Virus record (IMG/VR): IMGVR_UViG_3300042479_001767
Span: 1 to 64,000 of that record
Origin: a virus
Strand: one strand, 5' to 3'
Length of the DNA stretch: 64,000 nt
The number at the start of each line of letters is the position of its first letter. The stretch's first letter is position 1. Below the pieces are notes generated by a model that saw only the letters and a list, made by a program, of their open reading frames with translations, searched no databases and was not told where the DNA came from. This document shows positions 42,145-52,000 of the stretch, one piece after another. The position numbers and the translations under genes are program-made.

Positions 42145-43926
42145 CTACTTTGAATGCTTGATGTCTTCTATAATCAACACTAAGCTATTTTTACCAGTAA
42201 ATGTGTCAATTTCAAGAGTGTAAACAAGATCTACTACATCATCAACCTTAAAACTATCAATTAAATAACCTCTGCGCCAAGCATTTGCAGATATCCAAGA
42301 TTTTCCATCTGTAAATTTAATTTTTAAATGCTTGCCTTGTGATAATGGTTTTAATTCTGATATTTTAATACCCTTGGTGAAAAATAAGGGATTTGGATTT
42401 TCAGCACCGAAAGGAGCCAATCTTAATAAGTGATTGTATGTTTTATAATTTAGATCACCAAACATGAGTTTTGAATCTACTTCAATCTCTTTTATATTTG
42501 TTGGATCACCAATAACATTTGATGCATATTCATTCAATGCATCTCTCATTGCTGGAATATTATTAATAGCAAGTTCAAATCCAGCTGCAAAAGCATGTCC
42601 ACCACAAACAGTTGAACCATCTGCTCTTTTCTTAAACAATGCCCATGCTTTTTCAGATTTCAATGCATTCAAGATGTTAAAGTTTCGAGTGGAACGACAA
42701 GAACCTTTTGCATATCCATCAGTTTTAAAAGAACACACTAAAGTAGGTTTATTATAAACTTCTGCTATTTTCCCAGCAATCAAACCAATCAATCCTGGAT
42801 GCCAATCATCTGCACCAAGTATTAGTATATGTTCCTTTTCTAAATCAAAGTTTTTTTCAACGTATGCTACAGCTTGTGCAATATTTTCTTCTTGTTGTTT
42901 TTGTCTTTTAGTGTTTGCATTATTCAATGTATTTGCTAAAGACTTTGCAATAAAATCATCTTCAGCCAATAACAAAGATAAAGCTGTTCCAGAATCAGCC
43001 AATCTTCCAATAGCATTAATTCTTGGACCTATTTGAAATCCAATACTTGTTGTGGTGACTTCCTTGACTCCAGCAACTCGTAAAAGTTCTTGTATTCCAG
43101 GTTTTGTACTTCTGCTTAAAATTTTACAACCATAGTCTACAATTATGCGATTTTCATCTAACATTGGAGCAACGTCAGCTACTGTACCCAAAGCAGCAAA
43201 TTCAATAAGATCATCTATCAAACTCATAATATCCATCTTGCGAGTTTTAGCTAATCCGAGCATTAATTTAAATGCAATACCACACCCTGCAAGATAATCA
43301 AAAGGATATCTCTTAAAATCTTCAGTTTTATGAGACTTGAAATGTTCTCCAGGATAGTTAGGGTCATCTCTGTTAGGATTCACAACCCCAATACAATTTG
43401 GTATTTTTCCATCATCAGAAGGATGGTGGTGATCTGTGACTATCAAATCTAAACCACATTTTTTAGCATATTCAGCTGTTTCAAATGCAACAATTCCACA
43501 GTCCACAGACATGAGCAATTTAGCTTCACGAGAAATGGCTTCATCTACAGAATGAACTTTGATATCATATCCATCTTCCATTCTGTGGGGAACTTTATAT
43601 TCAAGATTGGCTCCCATCTTTTTAAGTGCTGTGACAACAATAGCAGTGGAAGTGATTCCATCAACATCGTAATCTCCCCATACAAAAATCTTTTCCTGAT
43701 TGTCAATAGCATAATTAATTCTGTCTACAACAGGTTTGAAATCTGGCAACAATGACGGGTTGTGCAAATGTTTGATTTCTGTTTTAAGAAAATCATTAGC
43801 ATCTTCAAGATTTGTGATTCCTCTTACTGCTAAAACTTTGGCAATTGTTGCTGGCATTTCAAGATCAAATGCTAACTCGTCTACAAGACCATTATCAGCT
43901 TTTTTGAGTTTCCAAATTGTTTCCAT
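42145..43926 (-). CDS. recJ: Single-stranded-DNA exonuclease RecJ
   Basis: A 593-residue RecJ with full DHH, DHHA1 and OB-type domains. The metal motifs are WGDYDVDGITS (I), LLMSVDCGI (II), VTDHHHP (III, DHH) and the following VVNPNRDDP. CGGHAFAAGFEL is the DHHA1 GGGH-like motif. A C-terminal OB region (ISELKPLSQGKHLKIKF) completes it. It degrades single-stranded DNA 5' to 3' in recombination and repair. It is coupled to the primase gene stop, starting right at TAATG. Its partners here are likely RecA and SbcCD. Few phages carry full-length RecJ. Confidence 0.95.
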   Translation of the reverse strand: METIWKLKKADNGLVDELAFDLEMPATIAKVLAVRGITNLEDANDFLKTEIKHLHNPSLLPDFKPVVDRINYAIDNQEKIFVWGDYDVDGITSTAIVVTALKKMGANLEYKVPHRMEDGYDIKVHSVDEAISREAKLLMSVDCGIVAFETAEYAKKCGLDLIVTDHHHPSDDGKIPNCIGVVNPNRDDPNYPGEHFKSHKTEDFKRYPFDYLAGCGIAFKLMLGLAKTRKMDIMSLIDDLIEFAALGTVADVAPMLDENRIIVDYGCKILSRSTKPGIQELLRVAGVKEVTTTSIGFQIGPRINAIGRLADSGTALSLLLAEDDFIAKSLANTLNNANTKRQKQQEENIAQAVAYVEKNFDLEKEHILILGADDWHPGLIGLIAGKIAEVYNKPTLVCSFKTDGYAKGSCRSTRNFNILNALKSEKAWALFKKRADGSTVCGGHAFAAGFELAINNIPAMRDALNEYASNVIGDPTNIKEIEVDSKLMFGDLNYKTYNHLLRLAPFGAENPNPLFFTKGIKISELKPLSQGKHLKIKFTDGKSWISANAWRRGYLIDSFKVDDVVDLVYTLEIDTFTGKNSLVLIIEDIKHSK

Positions 43927-44681
43927 TATATTTTTACCAATAAGTCCTGTTGACCAGAAGATATCATTTCCTTTATAGACTCATCTAAAAAAGAAATATC
44001 ATACTTGCTAGCAAAATCATCAGGGTCCATACCTTTAGGCAATAAAACCCTATGAGCTTTTAAAGAGTATTCTTTAATTTTAGATAGTATTTTTTCTGAT
44101 GCAATTTTACCAGCATCATCAGAATCCATTATCACTATAATATTATCGCAATATCTTGCTGCTAAAGCAATTTGATAATCTGATATAGAAGTGCCACACA
44201 ATGCACATGTATTCTGATACCCATTATCGTAAAAACTATACACATCAAAGTATCCCTCTACTAAGATGATATAGTTTCTTATAATTGCTTCTTTTTTAGC
44301 ATTATTTAGAAAAAATAAATTTCTTGTTTTTTGATAAGGCTCATTTATCCATTTGCCTTTATTCCATTTATTAATTCTGTCTTGACATTTTGCCGGTTCA
44401 TGACTATATGAATCCCAAAATGATTGAACAGTCATTTCTGCTGCTTTTGGAATTTGGCGACCAGCTAGAGCAATAATTTTTCCATCAACATCACAAATGG
44501 GAACTATTAATCTTCCCCTCAATAATGGAAAATGATATCTAGAATATGATGGACAAAATCCCACTAAATTATCATCTACTATTCTTTTGGATAAATTTCT
44601 AGTAGCATAATATTCTTGGGCAATGTTACTATCAGATAAATTACGAGTAAATTGATTATAATATGCCTTGCGATCTTCCAT
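43926..44681 (-). CDS. dnaG: DNA primase catalytic (TOPRIM) subunit lacking the zinc domain
   Basis: Covers only the RNA-polymerase domain of a DnaG-type primase: an N-terminal subdomain with RGRLIVPICDVDGKIIALAGRQ, then the TOPRIM motifs LVEGYFDVYSF (Glu) and VIMDSDDAGKIA (DxD-like), and KGMDPDDFASKY. At 251 residues it lacks both the N-terminal CHC2 zinc domain and the C-terminal helicase-binding domain. A separate CHC2 protein is encoded at 53345-53971, next to dnaB, so primase seems to be split into two subunits. It has no ribosome-binding site; the promoter at 44688-44716 ends 6 nt before the ATG. It makes RNA primers for the Pol III replisome. Confidence 0.9.
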   Translation of the reverse strand: MEDRKAYYNQFTRNLSDSNIAQEYYATRNLSKRIVDDNLVGFCPSYSRYHFPLLRGRLIVPICDVDGKIIALAGRQIPKAAEMTVQSFWDSYSHEPAKCQDRINKWNKGKWINEPYQKTRNLFFLNNAKKEAIIRNYIILVEGYFDVYSFYDNGYQNTCALCGTSISDYQIALAARYCDNIIVIMDSDDAGKIASEKILSKIKEYSLKAHRVLLPKGMDPDDFASKYDISFLDESIKEMISSGQQDLLVKI

Positions 44682-44687
44682 CTTGTG

Positions 44688-44716
44688 ATTATCTCACATT
44701 AAAGGAACTTTAGCAA
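44688..44716 (-). promoter_or_regulatory. Sigma-70-type promoter of the primase-recJ transcript (leaderless type)
   Basis: On the minus strand TTGCTA, a 17-bp spacer and GATAAT, with the ATG 6 nt downstream and no Shine-Dalgarno sequence. The -35 hexamer is identical to that of the purA promoter. Confidence 0.5.
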
Positions 44717-44772
44717 CTAACGTATAAAACTTAAACCAGAGTAAGAATCTTTTCTTTATTAGGAATTTTGTC

Positions 44773-45864
44773 ATGGATTTAAATGAATATATTGATTTTA
44801 TAATTGTTGCTGAAGAACTTGACAAGTTGGGAAGATATGCTGAAGCTGACAATCTTGTAAGATTAGCTCAATTTCCAAATATGAACCCACAAGGCTTTGG
44901 CGGTTTTGGTAATATGGGGGCTGGAAATGGCAATTTATTTACTCCACAAATGCAAGGAGCTGCTATAGGTGGAGCTCTTGGTAATGCTGCCTTTAAGAGT
45001 CCTGTTGGAACTGCAATTGGAACTTTATTGGGAAGTGAAATTGGCAGAAAACAAGGGAATGAAATTCAGCAAAGAAATATCCCATCTGAACAAAAAATTC
45101 AAAAATTAAAAGAAGAATTAATCAAATTACAGGCACAACCAGAACCAAGAAATTATGTCAAAATGCAAGAATTGCAAAGACAAATCACAACTGAAGAAAA
45201 AATTCTCAAAGACACTCAAGCTCTAAGAGCACAAAATCAACCTCAGCCAGCAACACAAACTGCCAATCAAACAGGATTACCTGCATCAGCATCATTAGAC
45301 CAATTAAAAGCATACAACGCAGCAAGAGATGCTAAATCGTTTGATGAATTGCAAAAATTAGTAGCGAATTTCACTTTAGCAGAACAAGCTTTAGCATTTA
45401 GATTCTGGAATTTAAAATCTCAACAAGCAGCAACTCAAACTCCAGGGCAACCAGCTGGACAATTGCAAGCTACACAAATGCCACCTGCTGTAAATAATAT
45501 TCTTATGAGTATGTTGTATGACTCAGCAATGACAACTCCACAAGCTATCTGGACAAAAATAAGTACTTCTGAACAAATTCCAGAAGGATTGAAAAGAGCA
45601 GCATTTGATGAATTCTTAAAACTTAGAAGTAATCAGATTTACGGAGCTCAACAAGCACAAGCACCTGTAACAGCACCACAGTTTACACCAGCAGAAGATG
45701 CAGAAATTAACAAATTAGTATCTCTTGCTTTCGGGCAAGAATCAGGACGAAAATTTAATTTTATTAAAAATAAATTCTTAAGAGATCAAATTACAAAACC
45801 AATCTACGATGAAGCAATTAAGAGACTAAGAGAGAAAGTTACATTATTGCAAAGTATGAGATAA
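44773..45864 (+). CDS. Hypothetical protein with glycine-zipper segment, 363 aa
   Basis: A plus-strand singleton, not recognised as a family. Residues 8-32 form a helical hairpin (AEELDKLGRYAEADNLVRLA) shared with the protein at 19895. A Gly/Asn/Met linker follows, then a glycine-zipper segment (about 57-98) that could insert in or cross a membrane. Next is a coiled-coil stretch near 105-155 and a Gln/Ala/Pro-rich middle, then helices to the end. AGGA 8 nt before the ATG is the ribosome-binding site. It ends at a strong two-way terminator facing recA. Gly-zipper plus coil proteins in phages are often injected or lysis-related, but nothing proves it here. Confidence 0.6.
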   Translation: MDLNEYIDFIIVAEELDKLGRYAEADNLVRLAQFPNMNPQGFGGFGNMGAGNGNLFTPQMQGAAIGGALGNAAFKSPVGTAIGTLLGSEIGRKQGNEIQQRNIPSEQKIQKLKEELIKLQAQPEPRNYVKMQELQRQITTEEKILKDTQALRAQNQPQPATQTANQTGLPASASLDQLKAYNAARDAKSFDELQKLVANFTLAEQALAFRFWNLKSQQAATQTPGQPAGQLQATQMPPAVNNILMSMLYDSAMTTPQAIWTKISTSEQIPEGLKRAAFDEFLKLRSNQIYGAQQAQAPVTAPQFTPAEDAEINKLVSLAFGQESGRKFNFIKNKFLRDQITKPIYDEAIKRLREKVTLLQSMR

Positions 45865-45873
45865 AAGTAAAAC

Positions 45874-45901
45874 AAAAATCCCCTCCGAAGAGGGGATTTT
45901 T
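45874..45901. terminator. Bidirectional terminator between the 363-aa gene and recA
   Basis: A perfect 12-bp stem (AAAAATCCCCTC and its complement) with a CGAA tetraloop, and T-rich tails on both strands between convergent genes. Confidence 0.95.
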
Positions 45902-47143
45902 TTATTCTAGCATTTCTTTTGCAGCATCATCAAACGAGATTCCATCATCGTCTTCTTCATCAAATGGATCTGTGATGTTTTCCAGTTCTGATGGTGGACC
46001 TTTTTTAACAGCAGCAAGAAGATCATCAAGTGGTTTTCCCAACACTTTAAGTCTTCCACAGATATACTCAAAGGCAGTGGTAGAATTGTCTCCACGAGTA
46101 CGTTTTTCTGGAGAAGCTTGACTCATAAGAAGTTTTACAAATTCATATGGGTCTTTGGATTCTACTACTTCGCCAGTATCAACATTTGTATAAATAAACT
46201 TCTTGCGAACTTCTTTGATATATTCAAAGCCTTTAGCTTTTGCACGATAAAGAAATTCATCTACAGGATTGGTGTTGTCATCATCGGTAAACATGATCTT
46301 AAAAATACCAGTAAGACCAGGAGTTCCATAGCGAGTTTTCATCACTAGTACTTTTGATTTACCGCCAATGATTACATCTTGACCAGCTTCATCCTTTTTG
46401 GTTACCTGACCATTTGCTCCGTTGATTTTATTAATCCATAAACGCATATGGGTAAAGTAATTCATAGCATTACCGCCAGATGCTTGCTTTACCATGGAAC
46501 CAGGCATTGCACCAGCACCCATATAAAGTTGGTTGATAAGAACAACAATAGTTCCAGATGTAGCTGTTTTAGCAGTAAGATCTTTTGTTAATCGCTTGAC
46601 AAAACGAGCATGGAGACCAATTGTCTGTACTTGCTCCATTGATTTTGCAAGTTCATCTTGTGGAATCATTGCAGAAACAGAATCTACAATAATAACAGAA
46701 TAATCACCAGTGTCTGCCATATACTTAAGAAGTTCGCCATACTTTTCAGCAGAACCAACATTTTCAACAAGAACAAGGTCTTTAACACTTACACCACAGC
46801 TGGTTGCACGTAAAGGATAGTATGAATTTTCAATATTGAAAAATGCACATTTTTTGCCTTGCTTTTGCGCTTCGGCAATAAGTTTGTACCCTAACCAAGT
46901 TTTTCCAGATTGTGATTCACCACAAAATTCAACAAGAGTGCCTGAAGGTATACCCATACCAGCACCCAAAATTGAATCAACTTCAAAAACTCCAGTTGGA
47001 ATAAACTCAATCTCTTCGGTGTCACCAGACTTGATGCATTTTTCATCAATGCCTAATGACTTCATTTTTTGTTTCAATAACCGAAGCTGATCAGCGCTAA
47101 TTACTTCTGATAAATTGTCTTTTGAATCTTTTGATTTAGCCAT
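45902..47143 (-). CDS. recA: RecA-type recombinase
   Basis: At 413 residues it has the full RecA core. An N-terminal helix is followed by Walker A GESQSGKT (75-82), Walker B YSVIIVDSVSAM, the L1 region with GLHARFVKRL, and GTIVVLINQLYMGAGAMPG containing L1/L2 boundaries with MVKQASGGNAMNYF. The C-terminal domain is followed by an acidic tail. It forms filaments on single-stranded DNA for strand exchange, here with SSB, RecJ and SbcCD. The ATG has GAGGAGATTAT upstream, only 15 nt after the hairpin at 47158-47181, so its message may be attenuated or start nearby. It differs from T4 UvsX in keeping the bacterial RecA layout. Confidence 0.92.
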   Translation of the reverse strand: MAKSKDSKDNLSEVISADQLRLLKQKMKSLGIDEKCIKSGDTEEIEFIPTGVFEVDSILGAGMGIPSGTLVEFCGESQSGKTWLGYKLIAEAQKQGKKCAFFNIENSYYPLRATSCGVSVKDLVLVENVGSAEKYGELLKYMADTGDYSVIIVDSVSAMIPQDELAKSMEQVQTIGLHARFVKRLTKDLTAKTATSGTIVVLINQLYMGAGAMPGSMVKQASGGNAMNYFTHMRLWINKINGANGQVTKKDEAGQDVIIGGKSKVLVMKTRYGTPGLTGIFKIMFTDDDNTNPVDEFLYRAKAKGFEYIKEVRKKFIYTNVDTGEVVESKDPYEFVKLLMSQASPEKRTRGDNSTTAFEYICGRLKVLGKPLDDLLAAVKKGPPSELENITDPFDEEDDDGISFDDAAKEMLE

Positions 47144-47157
47144 ATAATCTCCTCAAA

Positions 47158-47181
47158 AAGGGGATGGTTTCCCATCCCCTT
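47158..47181 (-). terminator. Terminator/attenuator between the SSB and recA genes
   Basis: A perfect 10-bp stem (AAGGGGATGG and its complement) with a GAAA-type loop, followed by a T-run on the minus strand. It stands 8 bp after the SSB gene and 15 bp before recA. Confidence 0.9.
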
Positions 47182-47188
47182 AGTAATA

Positions 47189-48181
47189 TTAGTCGTTTAA
47201 CCAGCCCATTGAATCTTCATCATCGTCGTCGTCATCTTCAACAACAACTGGCTTAGGAGCAACCTTAGCAGTTCGAGTTGGTTTGACAGGAACAACTTCT
47301 TCAACCTCATCATCTTCCACTACTGGAGCAGAGACTTTAGGTGGAGAAACTGTATATCCTGAATCAGATTTAGGCTTTGCTACAACTGCACTGGAAGATT
47401 CTCCCTTAACAAGAGTGTGCTTGAAAATCTTATGCAAAGGATAACCGTATGCAAAGAAGTCATTCCACTCAGGCATTGAAGGATCTGATTTACGATCAAG
47501 AGCATACTGTGTACGCTCAGTTTCGAGTTCTTCAGGAGTAGGCTCACCAGCTTTGCGTAGTAATTCAACCATTTCGTCATCTACTTCAACATTTTTGGAT
47601 TCAAAGTAAACATCGTATTCGACAGACAAAGGTGGTTGTTTGCCAGTAGCTTTGGCAGTGATTTTTACACAAGGAGATAAACGGGAACCATAATGGCGAG
47701 AATCATCTTCGCCATCCCATTCTTCATCTTCGTAATTGCCTTGAGTCTTCTTAGCAATTTCAGAAAAGATAGCCTTACCCTTCTTGAGAATCTTTACTTT
47801 CCATGTGCCATCTTCTTGACGCTCAAGAACATTCTGTGCATACTGGGTTGTGAAGATATAACCCATCTTGCGCCAAGGGCATTGATCTGGATCATCATGT
47901 CCAATGCGGTTGAATGACTTGTTGACATCAGCATCTGGAAATGGAACCTTCATAGTCTTGCCACGAAGTTCTGGATCGTTGTTAGGATTAGGCACATATA
48001 CCTTGTCGGTATATTCATGGAACATATAAGGATCGCCAACAAGTTTAAGACGACGAGTAACCTTAGGAGAGTCTTTAACAGACAGGTTTACAATAATGTC
48101 TTGTAACTTAGGGAAGGAATTCTGCTGCGGACGAGCAGGGTTGGAAGCAAGCATCTGAGATGCTGAAACACGTCGAATCAT
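47189..48181 (-). CDS. Single-stranded DNA-binding protein (probable, gp32-like)
   Basis: A 330-residue protein with the organisation of phage SSBs. A short basic N-terminus is followed by a beta-rich core with CPWRKMGYIFTTQYAQNV and KVKILKKGKAIFSEI, an insertion with acidic residues, a Pro/Val-rich linker from about 255, and a very acidic C-terminal tail (DDDDDDEDSMGWLND) of the sort that binds replication partners. It lies between the gene at 48266 and recA, next to dnaE. The start is ATG 48181 with GGAG 8 nt upstream; a TTG at 48220 is less likely. SSB is inferred from layout and context because the core is not a recognisable bacterial SSB. Confidence 0.65.
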   Translation of the reverse strand: MIRRVSASQMLASNPARPQQNSFPKLQDIIVNLSVKDSPKVTRRLKLVGDPYMFHEYTDKVYVPNPNNDPELRGKTMKVPFPDADVNKSFNRIGHDDPDQCPWRKMGYIFTTQYAQNVLERQEDGTWKVKILKKGKAIFSEIAKKTQGNYEDEEWDGEDDSRHYGSRLSPCVKITAKATGKQPPLSVEYDVYFESKNVEVDDEMVELLRKAGEPTPEELETERTQYALDRKSDPSMPEWNDFFAYGYPLHKIFKHTLVKGESSSAVVAKPKSDSGYTVSPPKVSAPVVEDDEVEEVVPVKPTRTAKVAPKPVVVEDDDDDDEDSMGWLND

Positions 48182-48265
48182 TTTCAAACTCCGTTCTGGG
48201 GAACACAGGTCCCTCTTCAAATATATTACTATATGTTGATGGCTTTTGCAACAGAAATGGAAAAC

Positions 48266-48994
48266 TTATTTCATTCTTCCATTTCTAGTTCTTACACTAG
48301 CACTATCATTATTATACTGCTTTAACGATGGTCGATCCTTACTGTAAAGAGAAGACAAACCTTCATTGTTAAAGCTTTGATTGATTCTTGAAAGAGCTTG
48401 ATGTTCTCTCATTAATCGATCCATTTGAGTTGCAGCAAAATCAATATTTTTCAATACTGCTTCTGTGTAACTCAAAAGTCTTTTGGCATGTGATAATGCC
48501 ACCGAAAATGGACTTACTGTAAAAGTAGCTACTGCATCCTTATCAGGTTTAGTACCATTTGTCAACTTCATTGCTATTTCTCTCAAGTTTTTATGTGCTT
48601 GAAAGATCATTTCATAATGAGCATACACTATGGCAATGATTTCGGACAATCTTGTTCTATATTGTACTTGCAATGCATACATTGCAGCATGAGCTTCAAA
48701 ATCAAAATCATGCTTGTTGGGAATTGAAATATCCCAAGTGGCAATTTCTCTTCTAATTTCAAATTCATTATAAACAGGCAAAGATGCAATTGCGAATTGC
48801 CATATTTCCACTTCTTCAGCAAAACTTTCTTCTGTAACTCCCTTGATTCTTTCAGCAATTTTTTTAGCAAAATCAGGGTCAGTCCAAGGAGTTATTTCTG
48901 GTAAAGGTTTCCATTCGAAATCAGCTAAAAGAATTGTGTCATCATTTTCTTCGCTTATATTTTCGTCATCTTCTTCTGTATATAAATTGCTCAT
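48266..48994 (-). CDS. Hypothetical helical protein between dnaE and SSB genes, 242 aa
   Basis: Not recognised. The acidic N-terminus (TEEDDENISEENDDT) is followed by EWKPLPEITPW and long helices (YALQVQYRTRLSEIIAIVYAHYEM and a second AKRLLSYTEAVLKNIDFAATQ). A basic, polar C-terminus ends RTRNGRMK. The gene order dnaE, this gene, SSB, recA suggests a recombination mediator or replisome accessory, such as a UvsY-like loader of RecA onto SSB-coated DNA. That is inference from order. TGAGGAAATGC supplies the ribosome-binding site. Confidence 0.55.
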   Translation of the reverse strand: MSNLYTEEDDENISEENDDTILLADFEWKPLPEITPWTDPDFAKKIAERIKGVTEESFAEEVEIWQFAIASLPVYNEFEIRREIATWDISIPNKHDFDFEAHAAMYALQVQYRTRLSEIIAIVYAHYEMIFQAHKNLREIAMKLTNGTKPDKDAVATFTVSPFSVALSHAKRLLSYTEAVLKNIDFAATQMDRLMREHQALSRINQSFNNEGLSSLYSKDRPSLKQYNNDSASVRTRNGRMK

Positions 48995-49003
48995 AGCATT
49001 TCC

Positions 49004-52000
49004 TCAATCAAATAAATTGTCACTTAATAATGTATTGAATTTATTCGTACTTTTTGTTGGTTTGTCATTTACTTTATTAGACATTATTTGATCAATTGAT
49101 AGTGAATTTTTATCAGCTAATCTTTTAAGCCTTGCAGCATTCTTTTCTTCTAAAGTTCTTTGAGTAACTATTTCATCCCAATGTACCATGAAGTCTTCCA
49201 GATATTCAAATTGTAAGATATCAGTTAAACAATCTAATGCATTATGTTCAGCCAAAGCTTGAATCATCATTCGGTTAGGTCTTGTACGATAGCAAAGATC
49301 CTTGATATCTTCGTAAGGTTGATTCTTTATGATATCTTCAGCACGAGCACCTACACCCTTGACTGCAGATAATGGAAGAATAATCTCACCTTTAGTGTTT
49401 ACCATAGTATCAAGACCAGACTCATTAATATTAGGTTCCTTGACAACTATTTTATCAATTTGACATTCTCTTCGCAATATGGCAAGTTTATCTTCATCCA
49501 AACGGTCTATTTGAATACAAGATCCAAGCCATTCTGAAGGATAATAATATCTTAACCATGCAGTGAAATATGATAACAATGCATATGCACATGCATGGGA
49601 TCTATTAAATGCATATCCGCCAAACTTTGCCATTAATTGAAGAACAGAATCAACTATTGTTTCATCTACACCCTTTGCGATACTTTTTGTCTTGAAAAGA
49701 TTACATGCATCATCAAAGTCTTTGCCTGATTTTTTCGAAATAGCTTTTCTTAATTTGTCAACTTCAGTCCAAGTGAATCCAGCCATATCACGAGCCATTT
49801 TCATAGCTTGCTCTTGATAAACCATAATTCCATATGTCACACCCAAGTGTTGTTTGATAACAGGATGGTCATAATGAACACTTTCAGGGTTTTTCTTTCC
49901 AAATGCATATTGTGGAATAAAATCCATAGGACCAGGACGGTAAAGAGCAGCAACAGCAATCAAATCTTCAATATTAGATGCTTCAACATCTCTTAGAGCC
50001 TGTTGCATTCCCTTAGACGCAAATTGAAAAACAGATGCAGTTTTACCTTTTGCATAAATGTTCTTAAAAATCTTAGGATCTTCCAAATCGATATCTTTAA
50101 ACTCTATCACTTTTCCATGCAATCTTTTGATGTGCTGTAAACACAATGAGATTTGTTGAAAAGCTGCCAATCCTAAGAAGTCATACTTAACAAGACCCAT
50201 GCGTTCAACATTTTTCATGTCATATGCTGAACACAAGTTTCCTTTAGAGTTTTCAATAGGTGCATGCATAAATATAGGTTCAGATGAAACAAGCACACCA
50301 CTAGCATGAACACCAAAGTTTGAAATGGTGCCTACAAGGTGAATAGCATTGTCAATTTCTGTCTTCCATATTTTGTAATAATGGACAAACTCAGAACTTT
50401 CTTGAATAGTATCTTCAATAGTAGATCCAGGCTTTTTGGATATAAGAGCAGATATCTTCAATGCTTCAGAATGAGTGTAATCTCCATGATGATTGGTAAA
50501 TCTTTCACTAGATTTTAGACACCCAACCACTGCAGCTTTAGCACCATACCTGCCCCATGTTCCGATTTGTGCAACATGCTCATCTCCAAATCTGTGCTTG
50601 GTCCAGTCAATTACATCTGCTCTTTTAGAATCATCAATGTCTGTATCGACATCAGGAAGAGCAGCAATTTTGGAAATTCTTAAACCTTGTTCAGGCAAAT
50701 CTTCCGTAATACCAAGAATAACAGAAGTCCAAAGTTGAGATTCATTAACTTTTGTTTTAATCCCCATTTTTGAAAGACTATAAACGTATGCACATAAACC
50801 TTGATTTTCTAAAACCCACAATTCTTTTTCAATGTCAGGTTCTTTATCAATATAGTCAGGATTTTGGCTCAACCAAATTTTAGAAACCTTCTTGAGTTTT
50901 TGAACAAAAGGCATTTGATCAACATGAGAATATTTCTCCATCCATTGATTCACAGGATATTCTGAACAATCAATCTTATATTGAGTGCCACGACCAGGAT
51001 TGAGAAATCTTTCAAACATAAGATTCCAACGAACAGGATCAACATTGCAAACTTCTAAACAGAAATTTACCAATGACCCTACACCAGAACCACGAATTCC
51101 ATAGTGAATGTCTCTACCTTTCATAAATTCAACCATTTCGCGTTGAATTAAGAAATAGTCAGTAACGCCCATGTGCCAAATCTGAGTTAGTTCATAATGT
51201 AACCGAGCTAAATACTTCTTATTTGCACCAAAACCAGCAAGTTTTAGACCATTCAAACATAGGTATGCCAAGTAAGCTTCATTATCTTTGTAATAAGGAA
51301 GCTTAGAGTTCTTGAATTTTCTGAAATCTGGATCATCAGGAATATTAGCTTTTGGAAGTAAGTGGGGAACATCCAACTTTAAGAAGTCTTCCACCATCTC
51401 GGAAATGAGAACAGAGTTTTTCAAAGCTTCTGGTGCACCAACACCAAACACTTTTGTCATGTCATCATAAGATTTCAAAAAGAACTGGTGAGAAGAGTAT
51501 GCTTCTTTTTTGCCACCCTTCTTCTCAGCACCTGATCTGGAATCTCTTTGATCTCGCATTTGAATAAGAACATCGTGCAGTTCCCAATCAAGCTTATCTA
51601 AATAATGAACATCATTTGACGCAACAACTGGAACGTCATATTTTTTAGCTAAATCTAAAAGATGTCCCATGTTATGTTTCTGTTCTTCAATACCATGATA
51701 TTGAAGTTCAACAAAATACCTATCATCAAATAAAGACTTGAATTTATCAACAACACTGTTAGCAGTAATAAGGTCATCTTTCATCAAAGGTTGATTTAGT
51801 TCAGATGCAAGACAGCCCGAAAGAGCAATGACACCTTCAGAATGCTTTTCAATACATTCCCAATCAACTCTTGGAGAATAGTGAAAAGCTTCAGGATCAT
51901 TTCCTAATGCTGACAATGAGAGTAAGTTTTTATAACCCTTTTCATTTTGAGCCAAAAGAGTAAGGTGATTTAATTTTCTTCTTCTGCCATCTTCTGTTTT

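Noticed and set aside
50650-51000. Possible intein in DnaE
   Set aside because: No N-terminal Cys/Ser block A, no C-terminal HN-Cys/Ser and no endonuclease motifs; the segment reads as an ordinary helical insertion.
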